Below, one piece after another: positions 36,866 through 46,025 of a DNA stretch of 64,000 nucleotides. A program made the translations under genes and the position numbers. Position 1 is the first letter of the stretch; the number at the start of each line of letters is the position of its first letter. The notes beneath the pieces were generated by a model. That model was given only the letters and a program-made list of their open reading frames with translations. It was not told the DNA's origin and made no database searches. Where the stretch lies: assembly GCA_002869185.1 (NCBI GenBank), contig PKTN01000001.1:783102-847101 (forward strand), given 5' to 3'. Origin of the DNA: Denitrovibrio sp. (GTDB lineage: Bacteria; Chrysiogenota; Deferribacteres; Deferribacterales; Geovibrionaceae).

Positions 36866-38104
36866 ATGAGACCTAAACTCAAGATTATTCCTATTATCGT
36901 CGGCTTACTAACTATTGCACTCATTCTTACAAGTGCTCTCCTTATTAAAACACAAAATGTCTATGCAGCTAAAGATGAAAAATATAGAAACCTAGATACT
37001 TTCACGCAGGTTATGCACCTCATAGAAACAAGCTATGTTGAAGATGTCGAGAACAAGACTATGGTTTATGGTGCCATAAAAGGTATGCTTGCGGAGCTTG
37101 ATCCTCACTCTACATTTCTCGACCCTGATACTCTAAAAGAATTCCGTGAAGAGACTCAAGGTGAATTTGGTGGACTAGGTATAACCATCGGACTTAAAGA
37201 TAAGATACTGACAGTTATCGCACCACTTGAAGACACTCCAGCATTTTATAAAGGTATACTTTCAGGAGATCAGATAGTTAAAATCGAAGGTGACAGTACA
37301 GCAGGCTTAAGCCTCCACGACGCAGTTAAGCGACTCAGAGGTAAACCAAATACTGACGTAACCATCACTATTCATAGAGAATCTACCAAGAAACCTTTTG
37401 ATGTAACTATCACTAGAGCTATAATCAAGATAAGCTCAGTTAAAACTAGTATGATAGGCAATACTGGCTATATAAGGCTTACACAGTTCACAAGCCACCT
37501 CTCAGATTCAGTCGCTGAAGCTATCAAAGACCTTGATTCGAAAGGTGCTGACAGCTACATTATCGACATTCGTAACAATCCTGGAGGACTTCTTTCAGAG
37601 GCGATTAATGTCTCTAGCTTGTTCATTCCAGCTAATAAGATCGTCGTTTATACAAAAGATAGACAACAAACAAGACAAGATTTCAAATCCAGAATTTTCT
37701 CACTCAAAGAGACAGAGAAGCCAATCATCGTTCTTGTAAATGGTGGTAGTGCATCTGCATCTGAAATTTTAACTGGAGCTCTTCAAGACTACGAAAGAGC
37801 TACTATCATGGGTGAAAAAACCTATGGAAAGGCTTCTGTACAATCTGTTATCCCACTTGTAGACGGTTCCGCTGTGAAGCTCACAACAGGTAAATATTTC
37901 ACTCCTACAGGTCGTGGAATCCACGGGATAGGTATAGAACCTGATATTAATGTAGAATTTATTGCTCCAGAAGTTGATGAAAATGAAAAAATAGTCGAAA
38001 CTAAAACTGTGGACCTTAGTAAAGCTATAATTGATCTTGAAAAAGACAACCAACTTAAAGCTGCTGTAGATAAAATGAAGGAACTTGTAAAGGATGCAAA
38101 ATAA
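36866..38104 (+). CDS. ctpA: C-terminal processing peptidase (S41A, CtpA-like)
   Basis: The protein has an N-terminal membrane anchor (about 7-27), a PDZ domain (about 95-180) with GGLGITIG, and an S41 catalytic core. The nucleophile Ser297 lies in GGSASASEIL and the general base Lys322 in GEKTYGKASV, 25 residues apart as in Prc/CtpA. It cleaves C-terminal regions of periplasmic proteins and often controls peptidoglycan hydrolases, which fits its place behind envC. CAGGAGC precedes ATG 36866; it overlaps the next gene by 11 bases. Confidence 0.93.
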   Translation: MRPKLKIIPIIVGLLTIALILTSALLIKTQNVYAAKDEKYRNLDTFTQVMHLIETSYVEDVENKTMVYGAIKGMLAELDPHSTFLDPDTLKEFREETQGEFGGLGITIGLKDKILTVIAPLEDTPAFYKGILSGDQIVKIEGDSTAGLSLHDAVKRLRGKPNTDVTITIHRESTKKPFDVTITRAIIKISSVKTSMIGNTGYIRLTQFTSHLSDSVAEAIKDLDSKGADSYIIDIRNNPGGLLSEAINVSSLFIPANKIVVYTKDRQQTRQDFKSRIFSLKETEKPIIVLVNGGSASASEILTGALQDYERATIMGEKTYGKASVQSVIPLVDGSAVKLTTGKYFTPTGRGIHGIGIEPDINVEFIAPEVDENEKIVETKTVDLSKAIIDLEKDNQLKAAVDKMKELVKDAK

Positions 38105-39287
38105 CAAAAACGGTAATGGAAAACGTGTTAGAACCCCTATCACAACATCCACTCCGAAGCCAACTAACAGTAAGAAGCCTAAGAAAGAAGCAAAAGTAAC
38201 CACTCTGCTCTTTGCTGGTGGACTTGCGGTTATCGCTGTTGTTTTGCTTGCTGTCGTCCTTATAATGTTTGGAAGAGGGAAGCAAGTTACAGACTTGTCA
38301 CCATCAGCCCAGCCAGAAGTTGTCCAAAAGGTAGCGGATGCTGATCAAGTTTTAGACGCAGTGTATCTCTCACTCTTTACTTATGGACTGGATAAAAACA
38401 GCATCAAGGATAAGACTGAGGTCACTACCGACAGAGAAGCAGACCTTAAATTACTAATAGACCCTTTTCACATAGAAGCGATCGAACTTAAGCAGACAAT
38501 CTCTGAGAAGCTAACAGACCTTGGTTTGCTAGTAGCCGACGAAGATGCGATTTTAGCATCAAACTCTAAAGTAAAACTTGCCATAACCTTTACCGATCCA
38601 GTCATTATTGAAAAACCAAAGCCAAATAGCATTGCTTTCGTTATAGATGACTGCGGATACAGCGTAGAATTGGCGAAGAAGCTAGCGGCTCTTCCCTACT
38701 CTTTAACTATGGCTATTATACCCCATACAAAATATGCTAAAGAAACATCAAAGATAGCTAAGAAAAATGGGAAGACAGTATTTCTTCATCAGCCTATGCA
38801 ACCAGAATCTTACCCTAAAACAGACCCAGGCAAGGGGGCCATCCTGCTCAATATGCCTGAATCAATCATAAAAGCCTCCATCGACAAAAACATGAAGAAT
38901 GTTGGCAATGTCGACGGCTTCAACAACCACATGTGTTCTGCCCTCACTCAAAACAAAGAGAAGATGCAACAAGTCTTCAAGTATATCAAGAAATATACTA
39001 CAACTTTCGTAGACAGCTATACCGCACAAGGTACTGTAGCGTTTGATGAGTGCAAAGCAGCTGGATTCAGATGTGGCATTAATAGAAAATTTATCGACAA
39101 TGAGTCAGATTATGACTATATTCGCTCTAAGATAATTGAAGGGACAGAAATCGCCAGAGAAGACGGCTCAGTCATAATGATTGGTCACCTTCGCGAAGGT
39201 ACAGTTGATGCACTCGCAAAGATACTTCCAGAGCTTGTAGAAGCTGGCTATACACTCGTCTCTGCTACGGAGCTAGCACAAAAGTGA
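38094..39287 (+). CDS. Divergent polysaccharide deacetylase family protein (YibQ/DUF610)
   Basis: After a Lys-rich cytoplasmic tail and a membrane segment (about 38-60) comes a region rich in charged residues, then a divergent NodB-like domain (about 180-397): IAFVIDDCGYSVELAKKLAALPYSLTMAIIPHTKY, FLHQPMQPESYP and DSYTAQGTVAFDECK. The metal-binding DD and H-x-P elements are present in the form typical for DUF610. Function is not established; its genes commonly follow envC and ctpA as here, which suggests an envelope role. Confidence 0.87.
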   Translation: MQNNKNGNGKRVRTPITTSTPKPTNSKKPKKEAKVTTLLFAGGLAVIAVVLLAVVLIMFGRGKQVTDLSPSAQPEVVQKVADADQVLDAVYLSLFTYGLDKNSIKDKTEVTTDREADLKLLIDPFHIEAIELKQTISEKLTDLGLLVADEDAILASNSKVKLAITFTDPVIIEKPKPNSIAFVIDDCGYSVELAKKLAALPYSLTMAIIPHTKYAKETSKIAKKNGKTVFLHQPMQPESYPKTDPGKGAILLNMPESIIKASIDKNMKNVGNVDGFNNHMCSALTQNKEKMQQVFKYIKKYTTTFVDSYTAQGTVAFDECKAAGFRCGINRKFIDNESDYDYIRSKIIEGTEIAREDGSVIMIGHLREGTVDALAKILPELVEAGYTLVSATELAQK

Positions 39288-40267
39288 TAATACTCGGAAT
39301 CGAATCATCCTGCGACGAAACTTCTCTTGCAGTTTATGACTCAGAAAAAAACTTAATACTTTCGACATATACCAGTTCACAAGCTGAGTTGCACAGCCGT
39401 TTTGGCGGAGTTGTGCCAGAGGTTGCATCCAGAAACCACATACTAAACATCGAAGCACTCTTCGAGCAGTGTATGGAGGAAGCAGAACTTACACCACAGG
39501 ATTTAGATGCCATAGGTGTGACTAATGCTCCCGGTTTGATAGGTGCACTATTCGTTGGCGTTTCATTCGCAAAGGCACTCGGCTATGCTCTTAAGATACC
39601 TGTTGTACCAGTCAATCACCTATCAGCTCACATACTAGCCGCAGAACTGCAAAACGAAGGGCTAGAGGCGCCATACCTCGCTCTCATAATCTCTGGTGGG
39701 CACACACACATCTACGATATAGATTGTGCATATAACTTTGAACTACTCGCAAAGACTATAGACGACGCCGCTGGCGAATCTTTCGATAAGGTCGCTAAGA
39801 TGCTAGACCTAGGTTATCCTGGTGGACCTCTCATCGAAAAGCTCGCTGAAGATGGCGACGCTACTAAAATAAAATTTCCTATACCTATTAAGAAAAGACC
39901 TGATTTCTCTTTTAGCGGTCTTAAGACATCTGTACTGACACAGATTCAGGCTGGTAAAGAGACGCCAGCAGATATAGCCGCATCATTCCAAAAGACTGTG
40001 GCAGATGTTCTCATCCTTAAAACACTAAGGATGGCAAAAGAACGAGGTAGAAGGACTGTTGTTGTCGCTGGTGGAGTGGCATGCAACGTATACATTAGAC
40101 GCGCATTTGAAGCTCAGAAGGGCTTTGATATATATTTCCCATCACCAAGACTCTGCACAGACAATGGTGATATGATAGCTTTTACAGCACACAAATTTTT
40201 CGGGCAGAGAAGATTTGCCTCATTGGACGAAACAGCACATGACAGAATGCAACACATCAACAAATAA
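39284..40267 (+). CDS. tsaD: tRNA N6-threonylcarbamoyladenosine transferase TsaD
   Basis: TsaD attaches the threonylcarbamoyl group to A37 of ANN-decoding tRNAs with TsaB, TsaC and TsaE. The N-terminal GIESSCDETSLAVY, the metal-binding VNHLSAHILA, ISGGHTHIYD and the GGVACNVYIRRAF loop are diagnostic. The GTG start overlaps the preceding stop by four bases (GTGA). Length (327 aa) is normal. The essential tRNA gene is placed in a cell-envelope operon with no obvious functional link. Confidence 0.96.
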   Translation: MIILGIESSCDETSLAVYDSEKNLILSTYTSSQAELHSRFGGVVPEVASRNHILNIEALFEQCMEEAELTPQDLDAIGVTNAPGLIGALFVGVSFAKALGYALKIPVVPVNHLSAHILAAELQNEGLEAPYLALIISGGHTHIYDIDCAYNFELLAKTIDDAAGESFDKVAKMLDLGYPGGPLIEKLAEDGDATKIKFPIPIKKRPDFSFSGLKTSVLTQIQAGKETPADIAASFQKTVADVLILKTLRMAKERGRRTVVVAGGVACNVYIRRAFEAQKGFDIYFPSPRLCTDNGDMIAFTAHKFFGQRRFASLDETAHDRMQHINK

Positions 40268-41228
40268 AATCTTAAAAATACTCGAAACTAATAAGCTGAT
40301 AGCCGCACCCCTCGCTGGTGTGACAACACCTCCATTTAGGAAGATTATGCGTCGTTTCTTTAACGGACTCATATACACTGAGATGGTGAGCGTGGAAGGG
40401 ATCAAAAGAAAGATGGACAGGACACTAAGCTACCTTAGCGTTACAGAGACTGACCAACCTTTAGGTGTTCAGCTATTCGGGAGCAAACCAGAGTCCTACA
40501 CAGAAGCTATATCGGTCTTAAAAGACTATCTTCAGCCTGAGTTCATAGATATCAACATGGGTTGCCCTGTTAAGAAGGTACTGAAATCTGGTAGCGGTTG
40601 CGCCATGATGAAAGACCCTATCAATTCTGCAGACATCTTAAGAGCTACAAAAAAAGCTGCTGGCGACATACCTGTGACGATTAAAATCCGCCTCGGAATG
40701 AACAGAAGCACACTTAACTATGACGAATTCATAAAATTTGCATATGAAGAGGGAGCAGAAGCTGTCACCCTACACGGTAGGACACGTGCTGATATGTTCT
40801 CTGGAACTGTCGACTACGACCTTATCGCCGATGCTAAGTCTAAGGCAAAACTTCCGATCATCGGAAATGGTGACGTTATGGACGTGCCAACATACAAAAA
40901 GATGTTAGATACTGGCGTTGATGGAGTTATGATTGGTCGTGGAATGATGAAACAACCTTGGATTTTCGAAGCCCTTAACAATGGGCAAGACCCAGCTGAC
41001 TATATGAGTTTCGACAGGCTTTATGAGCTTATCAAAGAGCTTGTAGAGTTTGAAAAGATATATAAAGGCGAAATGTTCTTCCTCGAAGGGGTTAAGAAAT
41101 ACATCATCTGGTTCCTAAAAGGTATGCCAGGTTCTGCGGCACTTCGAAACGGATTGTATTCAACTGCAACTGAAAAAGAGATGTTTGATATGCTAGATGA
41201 GTTCTTCGATAGACTCAAAAATCCATAA
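40239..41228 (+). CDS. tRNA-dihydrouridine synthase (Dus family)
   Basis: An FMN-dependent TIM-barrel enzyme that reduces uridine in tRNA. LIAAPLAGVTTPPFRKI, INMGCPVKKVLKSGSGCAMMKDP with the catalytic Cys, KIRLGMN, VTLHGRTRADMFSG and GNGDVMD are family signatures, closest to DusB. I chose ATG 40239; a TTG at 40215 is in frame, also inside tsaD. It overlaps tsaD by 29 bases and ends the operon. Confidence 0.93.
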   Translation: MTECNTSTNKILKILETNKLIAAPLAGVTTPPFRKIMRRFFNGLIYTEMVSVEGIKRKMDRTLSYLSVTETDQPLGVQLFGSKPESYTEAISVLKDYLQPEFIDINMGCPVKKVLKSGSGCAMMKDPINSADILRATKKAAGDIPVTIKIRLGMNRSTLNYDEFIKFAYEEGAEAVTLHGRTRADMFSGTVDYDLIADAKSKAKLPIIGNGDVMDVPTYKKMLDTGVDGVMIGRGMMKQPWIFEALNNGQDPADYMSFDRLYELIKELVEFEKIYKGEMFFLEGVKKYIIWFLKGMPGSAALRNGLYSTATEKEMFDMLDEFFDRLKNP

Positions 41229-41248
41229 TACCTTACTGAAGAAGAAGA

Positions 41249-42601
41249 TTAACCTAGCATATGTATGATATCTGACGACGCTGTAGGGTAAGCATAGATA
41301 GTCTTTTTCAAGTCGTAGATAGTCATCCCCTGATTCATAGCAACCACAAAAACATTTATAACGTCATCAGCATGAGGACCTATGAGGTGTACGCCTAGAA
41401 TCTGATTAGTCTTATTATCTATCAAAACCTTATAAGCTGAAAATTTTTCCATCGTTCTAAAAGATGTAAACCAGTGGTCAGTTCTCTGGAAATTAACTCT
41501 GAAATCAAGCCCAATCTCTTTTGCTCTCTTCTCGGTATAGCCCACAGATGATATTGAAGGTACGTTAAACATTACAGTGCCAATATTATTATAATTTGCA
41601 GTACGCTTGTTACCTTCTAGCATATTTCCAGCGGCAATATACCCTTCCATAAAAGCGATTGGCGAAAGCATATAACCTTCCGTATCCGTGCAATCACCAC
41701 CAGCATAAACAGATTCGTTTGTAGTCTGCATAAACTCGTTAACGATTATACCTCGCCTTGAAGTCTCGATATTAGCATTCTCAAGACCGAGTCCGTCAAG
41801 GTTAGCAACACGCCCAGCACCATGAACTACAAGATCGACATCTCTGGTAACAACGCCATCCCTTGTACGTATAAAAACCTTATATCCATCTCCAGAGCGA
41901 GTGATACTATCCACCCTAGCCCCAGTTTTAAGTATTACACCCTTTTCTAGCAAAGACTCTGTGAGCACATCGACTATATCATTATCAAATTCAGGAACTA
42001 GCCTAGTATCCACCTGAACAATAGTCACCTCCGCACCGAAAGCACTTGCGATATTTGCAAACTCTACAGAGATATATCCGCCACCAATGAAAAGGATCCT
42101 ATTAGGTAGTGCGTCAAGGTTAAGGAAACATTCATTAGTACAAACATGTTCAAAACCTTCGAAAGGGAGTTTTAGAGGTGTTGAGCCTGTCCCAACAAAA
42201 GCCATATCGAAAGTAAATTCATCATCACCGATTTTTAATGATTTCTCACCTGTAAAGCTAGCTTTGCCGTCTAAATAATCTATACCAGCTTTGGCATATT
42301 TGTATTTTAGCTTGTCTGAGTGATTATCAGTGAATTCACGTTTGTGTGCCATCATCGCTTTCCAAGAAGGGGTAGCAGGTTCGCTAATAACACCTTTTGA
42401 CATTACTCTAGATTGAAAATCAGTAAACTCAGCAGCGGTTATCATAACTTTTTTAGGGTCGCAACCAGATATGGCACAGGTTCCTCCAAAGTGCTTATAA
42501 TCGCATATCAGAACCTTTTTACCGTCTCTCGCCAGCCTAAAAGCTGCAGTATTGCCTGCTCCGCCAGTTCCTATACATATAAAATCATAATGTTTACTCA
42601 T
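41249..42601 (-). CDS. Flavin-dependent disulfide reductase-like oxidoreductase
   Basis: The protein has FAD (GTGGAGNTAAF) and NAD(P)H (FIGGGYISVEFA) binding motifs, a redox CAISGC pair in GGTCAISGCDPKKV and the flavin-contact GGDCTD. In place of the usual HPTxxE base pair near the C-terminus it has YPTASSD, so the catalytic His-Glu dyad is missing. It therefore may not be a classic glutathione or lipoamide reductase. The substrate is unknown. A GGGGGG site precedes ATG 42601. It converges with the dus gene. Confidence 0.85.
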   Translation of the reverse strand: MSKHYDFICIGTGGAGNTAAFRLARDGKKVLICDYKHFGGTCAISGCDPKKVMITAAEFTDFQSRVMSKGVISEPATPSWKAMMAHKREFTDNHSDKLKYKYAKAGIDYLDGKASFTGEKSLKIGDDEFTFDMAFVGTGSTPLKLPFEGFEHVCTNECFLNLDALPNRILFIGGGYISVEFANIASAFGAEVTIVQVDTRLVPEFDNDIVDVLTESLLEKGVILKTGARVDSITRSGDGYKVFIRTRDGVVTRDVDLVVHGAGRVANLDGLGLENANIETSRRGIIVNEFMQTTNESVYAGGDCTDTEGYMLSPIAFMEGYIAAGNMLEGNKRTANYNNIGTVMFNVPSISSVGYTEKRAKEIGLDFRVNFQRTDHWFTSFRTMEKFSAYKVLIDNKTNQILGVHLIGPHADDVINVFVVAMNQGMTIYDLKKTIYAYPTASSDIIHMLG

Positions 42602-42661
42602 TTAGCGCCCCCCAGTAATTAACACTAACACATACAATATATACCGCAAGTGAATGAGGGT

Positions 42662-43825
42662 TTATTCTGTGATGAGAAACTCGCTCAGATCAGAATTGAG
42701 TATATATTTCAGCTCGTTAGAGTCTTCACCATCCACTTTAACGAACATAAATGCGAATACGCCATATTTAACATAGTCAGTCTTTCTCATGTCTAAGACG
42801 TTTGAAAACTTACTTGCGAGCTTGTCATAATCAAAGCCTTTTAGTTTGCTATCATCAACATGCGCACCTTTTTCTATGACGCACATAGCGTAAACAGCAT
42901 CACCAACCATCTTCCCTATCTCTTCCCAATTAGGCTTATTATTCTCTATAAAACACTCATAAGTGCTAAAGCCATATGCAAAATTTGAAATATCTGTACA
43001 GCACCACCCAGCAAACCTCATAGGGTTCATTTCGATAGGTACCATTTTGCCATTTGCATCTATGCGTATCTCAAGATGGAAAGGAAAATCCTTAACAACA
43101 GAAAGTCTGGATAGTGATGTAAGAAACTTTTGTACTTGCCCCTCTACCTCTTTAACTATAGCTACAGATGTAGTGTAGACTCTATCAGATACATCATCCT
43201 TACCAGCGAAATCATGCTTTAGAACATTCAGTATAACAGCCTCACCGTAGGAGTCGTAATATCCATCAATAGCATACTCAACACCATCTATTACCTCTTC
43301 AATGATAAAAGCTGACGAATCAAGCACTGCATCAGGGTAATAATCTCTAACCTTCATAGTGTCTGCTATCAATTTTGTTCTAATGTTTTTCCAGCTAGTT
43401 TCGTCCTCTACATAATAAACACTGAGGCTAAAGAAACCTACTGCTGGCTTTATGATAAATGGAAACTTTAAATCTTTTGCGCTGAGCTTTTCGATATCAT
43501 CGAAAAGAACCTCTTTATAATAGAAATCAGGAAACATCCCAGATAGGAGATCACGAAATTTTGCTTTATTCTTAAACATATCTATACGCTCGATAATATC
43601 AGAAAACATAAGGTTATTATTTATCCAACCAATAGCGTTCTCTGAGTTGGTATAGATTGTCGGCTGATTTTTAAATCTATCAATAAACCTCTCAGCAGGG
43701 AAAAGGTTAAGCCCTTCTGCTCCTGCAAGGTTTTTAACAAAGTCATTCTCTAATACTGGATAGTTGTTCTTCTTAACAACTGAGAGTAAAAAATCTGAAA
43801 CAAATGGTTCATCAAAAATAAACAT
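42662..43825 (-). CDS. ATP-grasp domain protein
   Basis: A 387-residue ATP-grasp enzyme (ligase type): FPFIIKPAVGFFSLSVYYV (ATP-binding lysine), FIIEEVIDGVEYAIDGYY and FHLEIRIDANGKMVPIEMNPMRFAG with the metal ligands Glu and Asn. Such enzymes join a carboxylate to an amine or thiol through acyl-phosphate; the substrate here is not known. I chose ATG 43825, preceded by GAAGGTG; a GTG at 43831 overlaps the tex stop. It is translationally coupled to tex. Confidence 0.85.
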   Translation of the reverse strand: MFIFDEPFVSDFLLSVVKKNNYPVLENDFVKNLAGAEGLNLFPAERFIDRFKNQPTIYTNSENAIGWINNNLMFSDIIERIDMFKNKAKFRDLLSGMFPDFYYKEVLFDDIEKLSAKDLKFPFIIKPAVGFFSLSVYYVEDETSWKNIRTKLIADTMKVRDYYPDAVLDSSAFIIEEVIDGVEYAIDGYYDSYGEAVILNVLKHDFAGKDDVSDRVYTTSVAIVKEVEGQVQKFLTSLSRLSVVKDFPFHLEIRIDANGKMVPIEMNPMRFAGWCCTDISNFAYGFSTYECFIENNKPNWEEIGKMVGDAVYAMCVIEKGAHVDDSKLKGFDYDKLASKFSNVLDMRKTDYVKYGVFAFMFVKVDGEDSNELKYILNSDLSEFLITE

Positions 43826-43827
43826 TA

Positions 43828-45948
43828 TCACACCTTCATACTAAGGGAGAGTCTCCCTCTATCTTTATCAATTCCTAAAACTCTAGTCTTAACAACCTGA
43901 CCTACTTTCACAACCTCTGCAGGGTCGCTAACAAACTTATTAGCTAACTGAGATATATGGACAAGTCCATCATTCTTCAGACCAACATCTACAAAAGCAC
44001 CAAAGTCTACAACATTACTAACCTTACCTGTAAGCATGTCACCCTCTTTCAAGCTTTCTATAGACAAAATCCCCTGCTTAAAGACTACAGGATCGACATT
44101 ATCTCTAATGTCTCTGTCAGGTTTTTCTAAGTTATCTATAATGTCGTTTATGGTATATTCACCGATCCCAAGCTTGTCCGCTAGGGATTTAACATTCTTC
44201 TCTTTAACAGCGAGTTTCACTAACTCACACTTATCAGTTGAGAGGTTTACAGCCTTTAAAAACGCGTATACAGCATCATAGCTCTCAGGGTGGATAAACA
44301 TACTATCCAGCTTCTCTTCACCCTCGTATACCTTTAAAAAACCAGCAGACTGGTTAAATGTTTGCTCGCCAACACCGTCAACCTTCATAAGGTCTGCCCT
44401 ACTGGTGAATCGCCCGATAGACTGTCTGTGTTTTACTATCTTTTCAGCCAGTGTTTCACTCAGCCCAGCAACGTAAGAGAGCAGAGATGAGCTAGCAGTG
44501 TTAAGATCTACACCAACGTTATTCACCACGTCCTCAACAACATCTTTAAGTGATTTCTCTAATTTTTTATTACTAACATAGTGCTGATACATACCAACAC
44601 CAATAGATTTAGGGTCGATTTTTACAAGCTCTGCAAGCGGGTCGAGAACACGCCTTGCGATAGAGATAGCTCCTCTGATGGATACGTCCAATTCAGGAAA
44701 TTCTTTCTTAGCTACGCTACCAGCAGAATAGACTGACGCTCCAGCCTCACTCACAATCGTATATTGAATATCAAGACTATCATCAGAGATTATCTGCGCC
44801 ACGAACTCTTCCGTCTCTCTGCTTGCGGTTCCGTTACCGATAGCTATTGCATCTACCTTGTGTTTACCTATTGTCTCTAGCATAATCTGACGACTAGAAT
44901 GAAAGTCAGCTTGAGGTTTTGTGGGGTACATGACACCATAGTCGAGCAGATCGCCAGTAGTATCTACCACTGCATATTTACAACCTGTTCTGAAAGCAGG
45001 GTCTATACCAAGTATGACTCTATTGCGAACTGTAGGAGTGAGTAAAAGGTTTTTCAGATTCTCAGCGAAAACCGAGATAGCTTTGATCTCACCCTTCTCT
45101 TTCAGCTCTCCTCGAAACTCCAGCTCTAGTGAAAGCTCAAGCATTTTCTTAAACGCCTGACGCATACATTTGAGTGTTATCTCATTCTCAGCCATACCAT
45201 TATCTGAACAGATTTTACCTATGGCATTCAGGCAAATATCTTCATCTATTTCGATCTTAAGTTTTAGGAATTTCTCACGTTCACCACGAAACATAGCGAG
45301 TAATCTATGTGGAGGGACTGCGGTCATCTTCTGACGAAAATCGTAATAATCCTCGTAAGGGTTACGCTCTTTAGAATCTGTCTTAGGGAGAGAGACTATC
45401 TCACCATGTTGTTCATAAAGCTCTCTCAGTCTTGCCTTTATGTCTGCATTATGCCCAGTCTCTTCTGTGATGATATCAGCCGCCATTGAGATTGCTGTTT
45501 CTACGTCTGCGACCTTTTCATTGATATATTTTTCAGCCTCAGCGTTCAGCCCAGCAAGGTTCGAGTTTGCCTGTATATAAACAGCTAAAGGTTCAAGCCC
45601 AGCCTCTCTTGCTATGTCCGCCTTGGTCTTCTTTTTTGATTTATAAGGTGCGTAAAGATCTTCCACAGCCTTCATCGTTTCAGCTGCAAGGATAGATTTT
45701 TTAAGTTCGTCAGTAAGCTTGCCACGCTCATCGATCGCAGCTATAACTTCAGCTTTACGCTTCTCGAGATTTTCAAGATATTCATAACGATCTATAATGT
45801 CACGTATATCCTCAGCGTCCATATTACCTGTCATCTCCTTACGGTATCTTGCGATGAAAGGGACAGTATTCTTTTCGGCATGGAGGCTTAGTACGCTATC
45901 GATGTGTTCTCTTTTGAAAGTGAATTCGGAATAGAGTTTCTCTTGCAT
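43828..45948 (-). CDS. tex: Tex family RNA-binding transcription accessory protein
   Basis: Tex is a nucleic-acid-binding protein with an N-terminal helical part (YAPYKSKKKTKADIAREAGLEPLA), a YqgF/RuvC-like domain (LGIDPAFRTGCKYAVVD), helix-hairpin-helix motifs (YVAGLSETLAEKIVKHRQ, FTSRADLMKVDGVGEQTF) and a C-terminal S1 domain (LTGKVSNVVDFGAFVDVGLKNDGLVHISQLA). Length (706 aa) is somewhat shorter than usual but all parts are present. It overlaps the ATP-grasp gene. Confidence 0.95.
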   Translation of the reverse strand: MQEKLYSEFTFKREHIDSVLSLHAEKNTVPFIARYRKEMTGNMDAEDIRDIIDRYEYLENLEKRKAEVIAAIDERGKLTDELKKSILAAETMKAVEDLYAPYKSKKKTKADIAREAGLEPLAVYIQANSNLAGLNAEAEKYINEKVADVETAISMAADIITEETGHNADIKARLRELYEQHGEIVSLPKTDSKERNPYEDYYDFRQKMTAVPPHRLLAMFRGEREKFLKLKIEIDEDICLNAIGKICSDNGMAENEITLKCMRQAFKKMLELSLELEFRGELKEKGEIKAISVFAENLKNLLLTPTVRNRVILGIDPAFRTGCKYAVVDTTGDLLDYGVMYPTKPQADFHSSRQIMLETIGKHKVDAIAIGNGTASRETEEFVAQIISDDSLDIQYTIVSEAGASVYSAGSVAKKEFPELDVSIRGAISIARRVLDPLAELVKIDPKSIGVGMYQHYVSNKKLEKSLKDVVEDVVNNVGVDLNTASSSLLSYVAGLSETLAEKIVKHRQSIGRFTSRADLMKVDGVGEQTFNQSAGFLKVYEGEEKLDSMFIHPESYDAVYAFLKAVNLSTDKCELVKLAVKEKNVKSLADKLGIGEYTINDIIDNLEKPDRDIRDNVDPVVFKQGILSIESLKEGDMLTGKVSNVVDFGAFVDVGLKNDGLVHISQLANKFVSDPAEVVKVGQVVKTRVLGIDKDRGRLSLSMKV

Positions 45949-46025
45949 TAATCACCTACTAGTTCGTAGTAAAACAACAGGTGTATTTTACGCTATTTTC
46001 TAAAGTGCACAAGAGGTTTTTAGGA

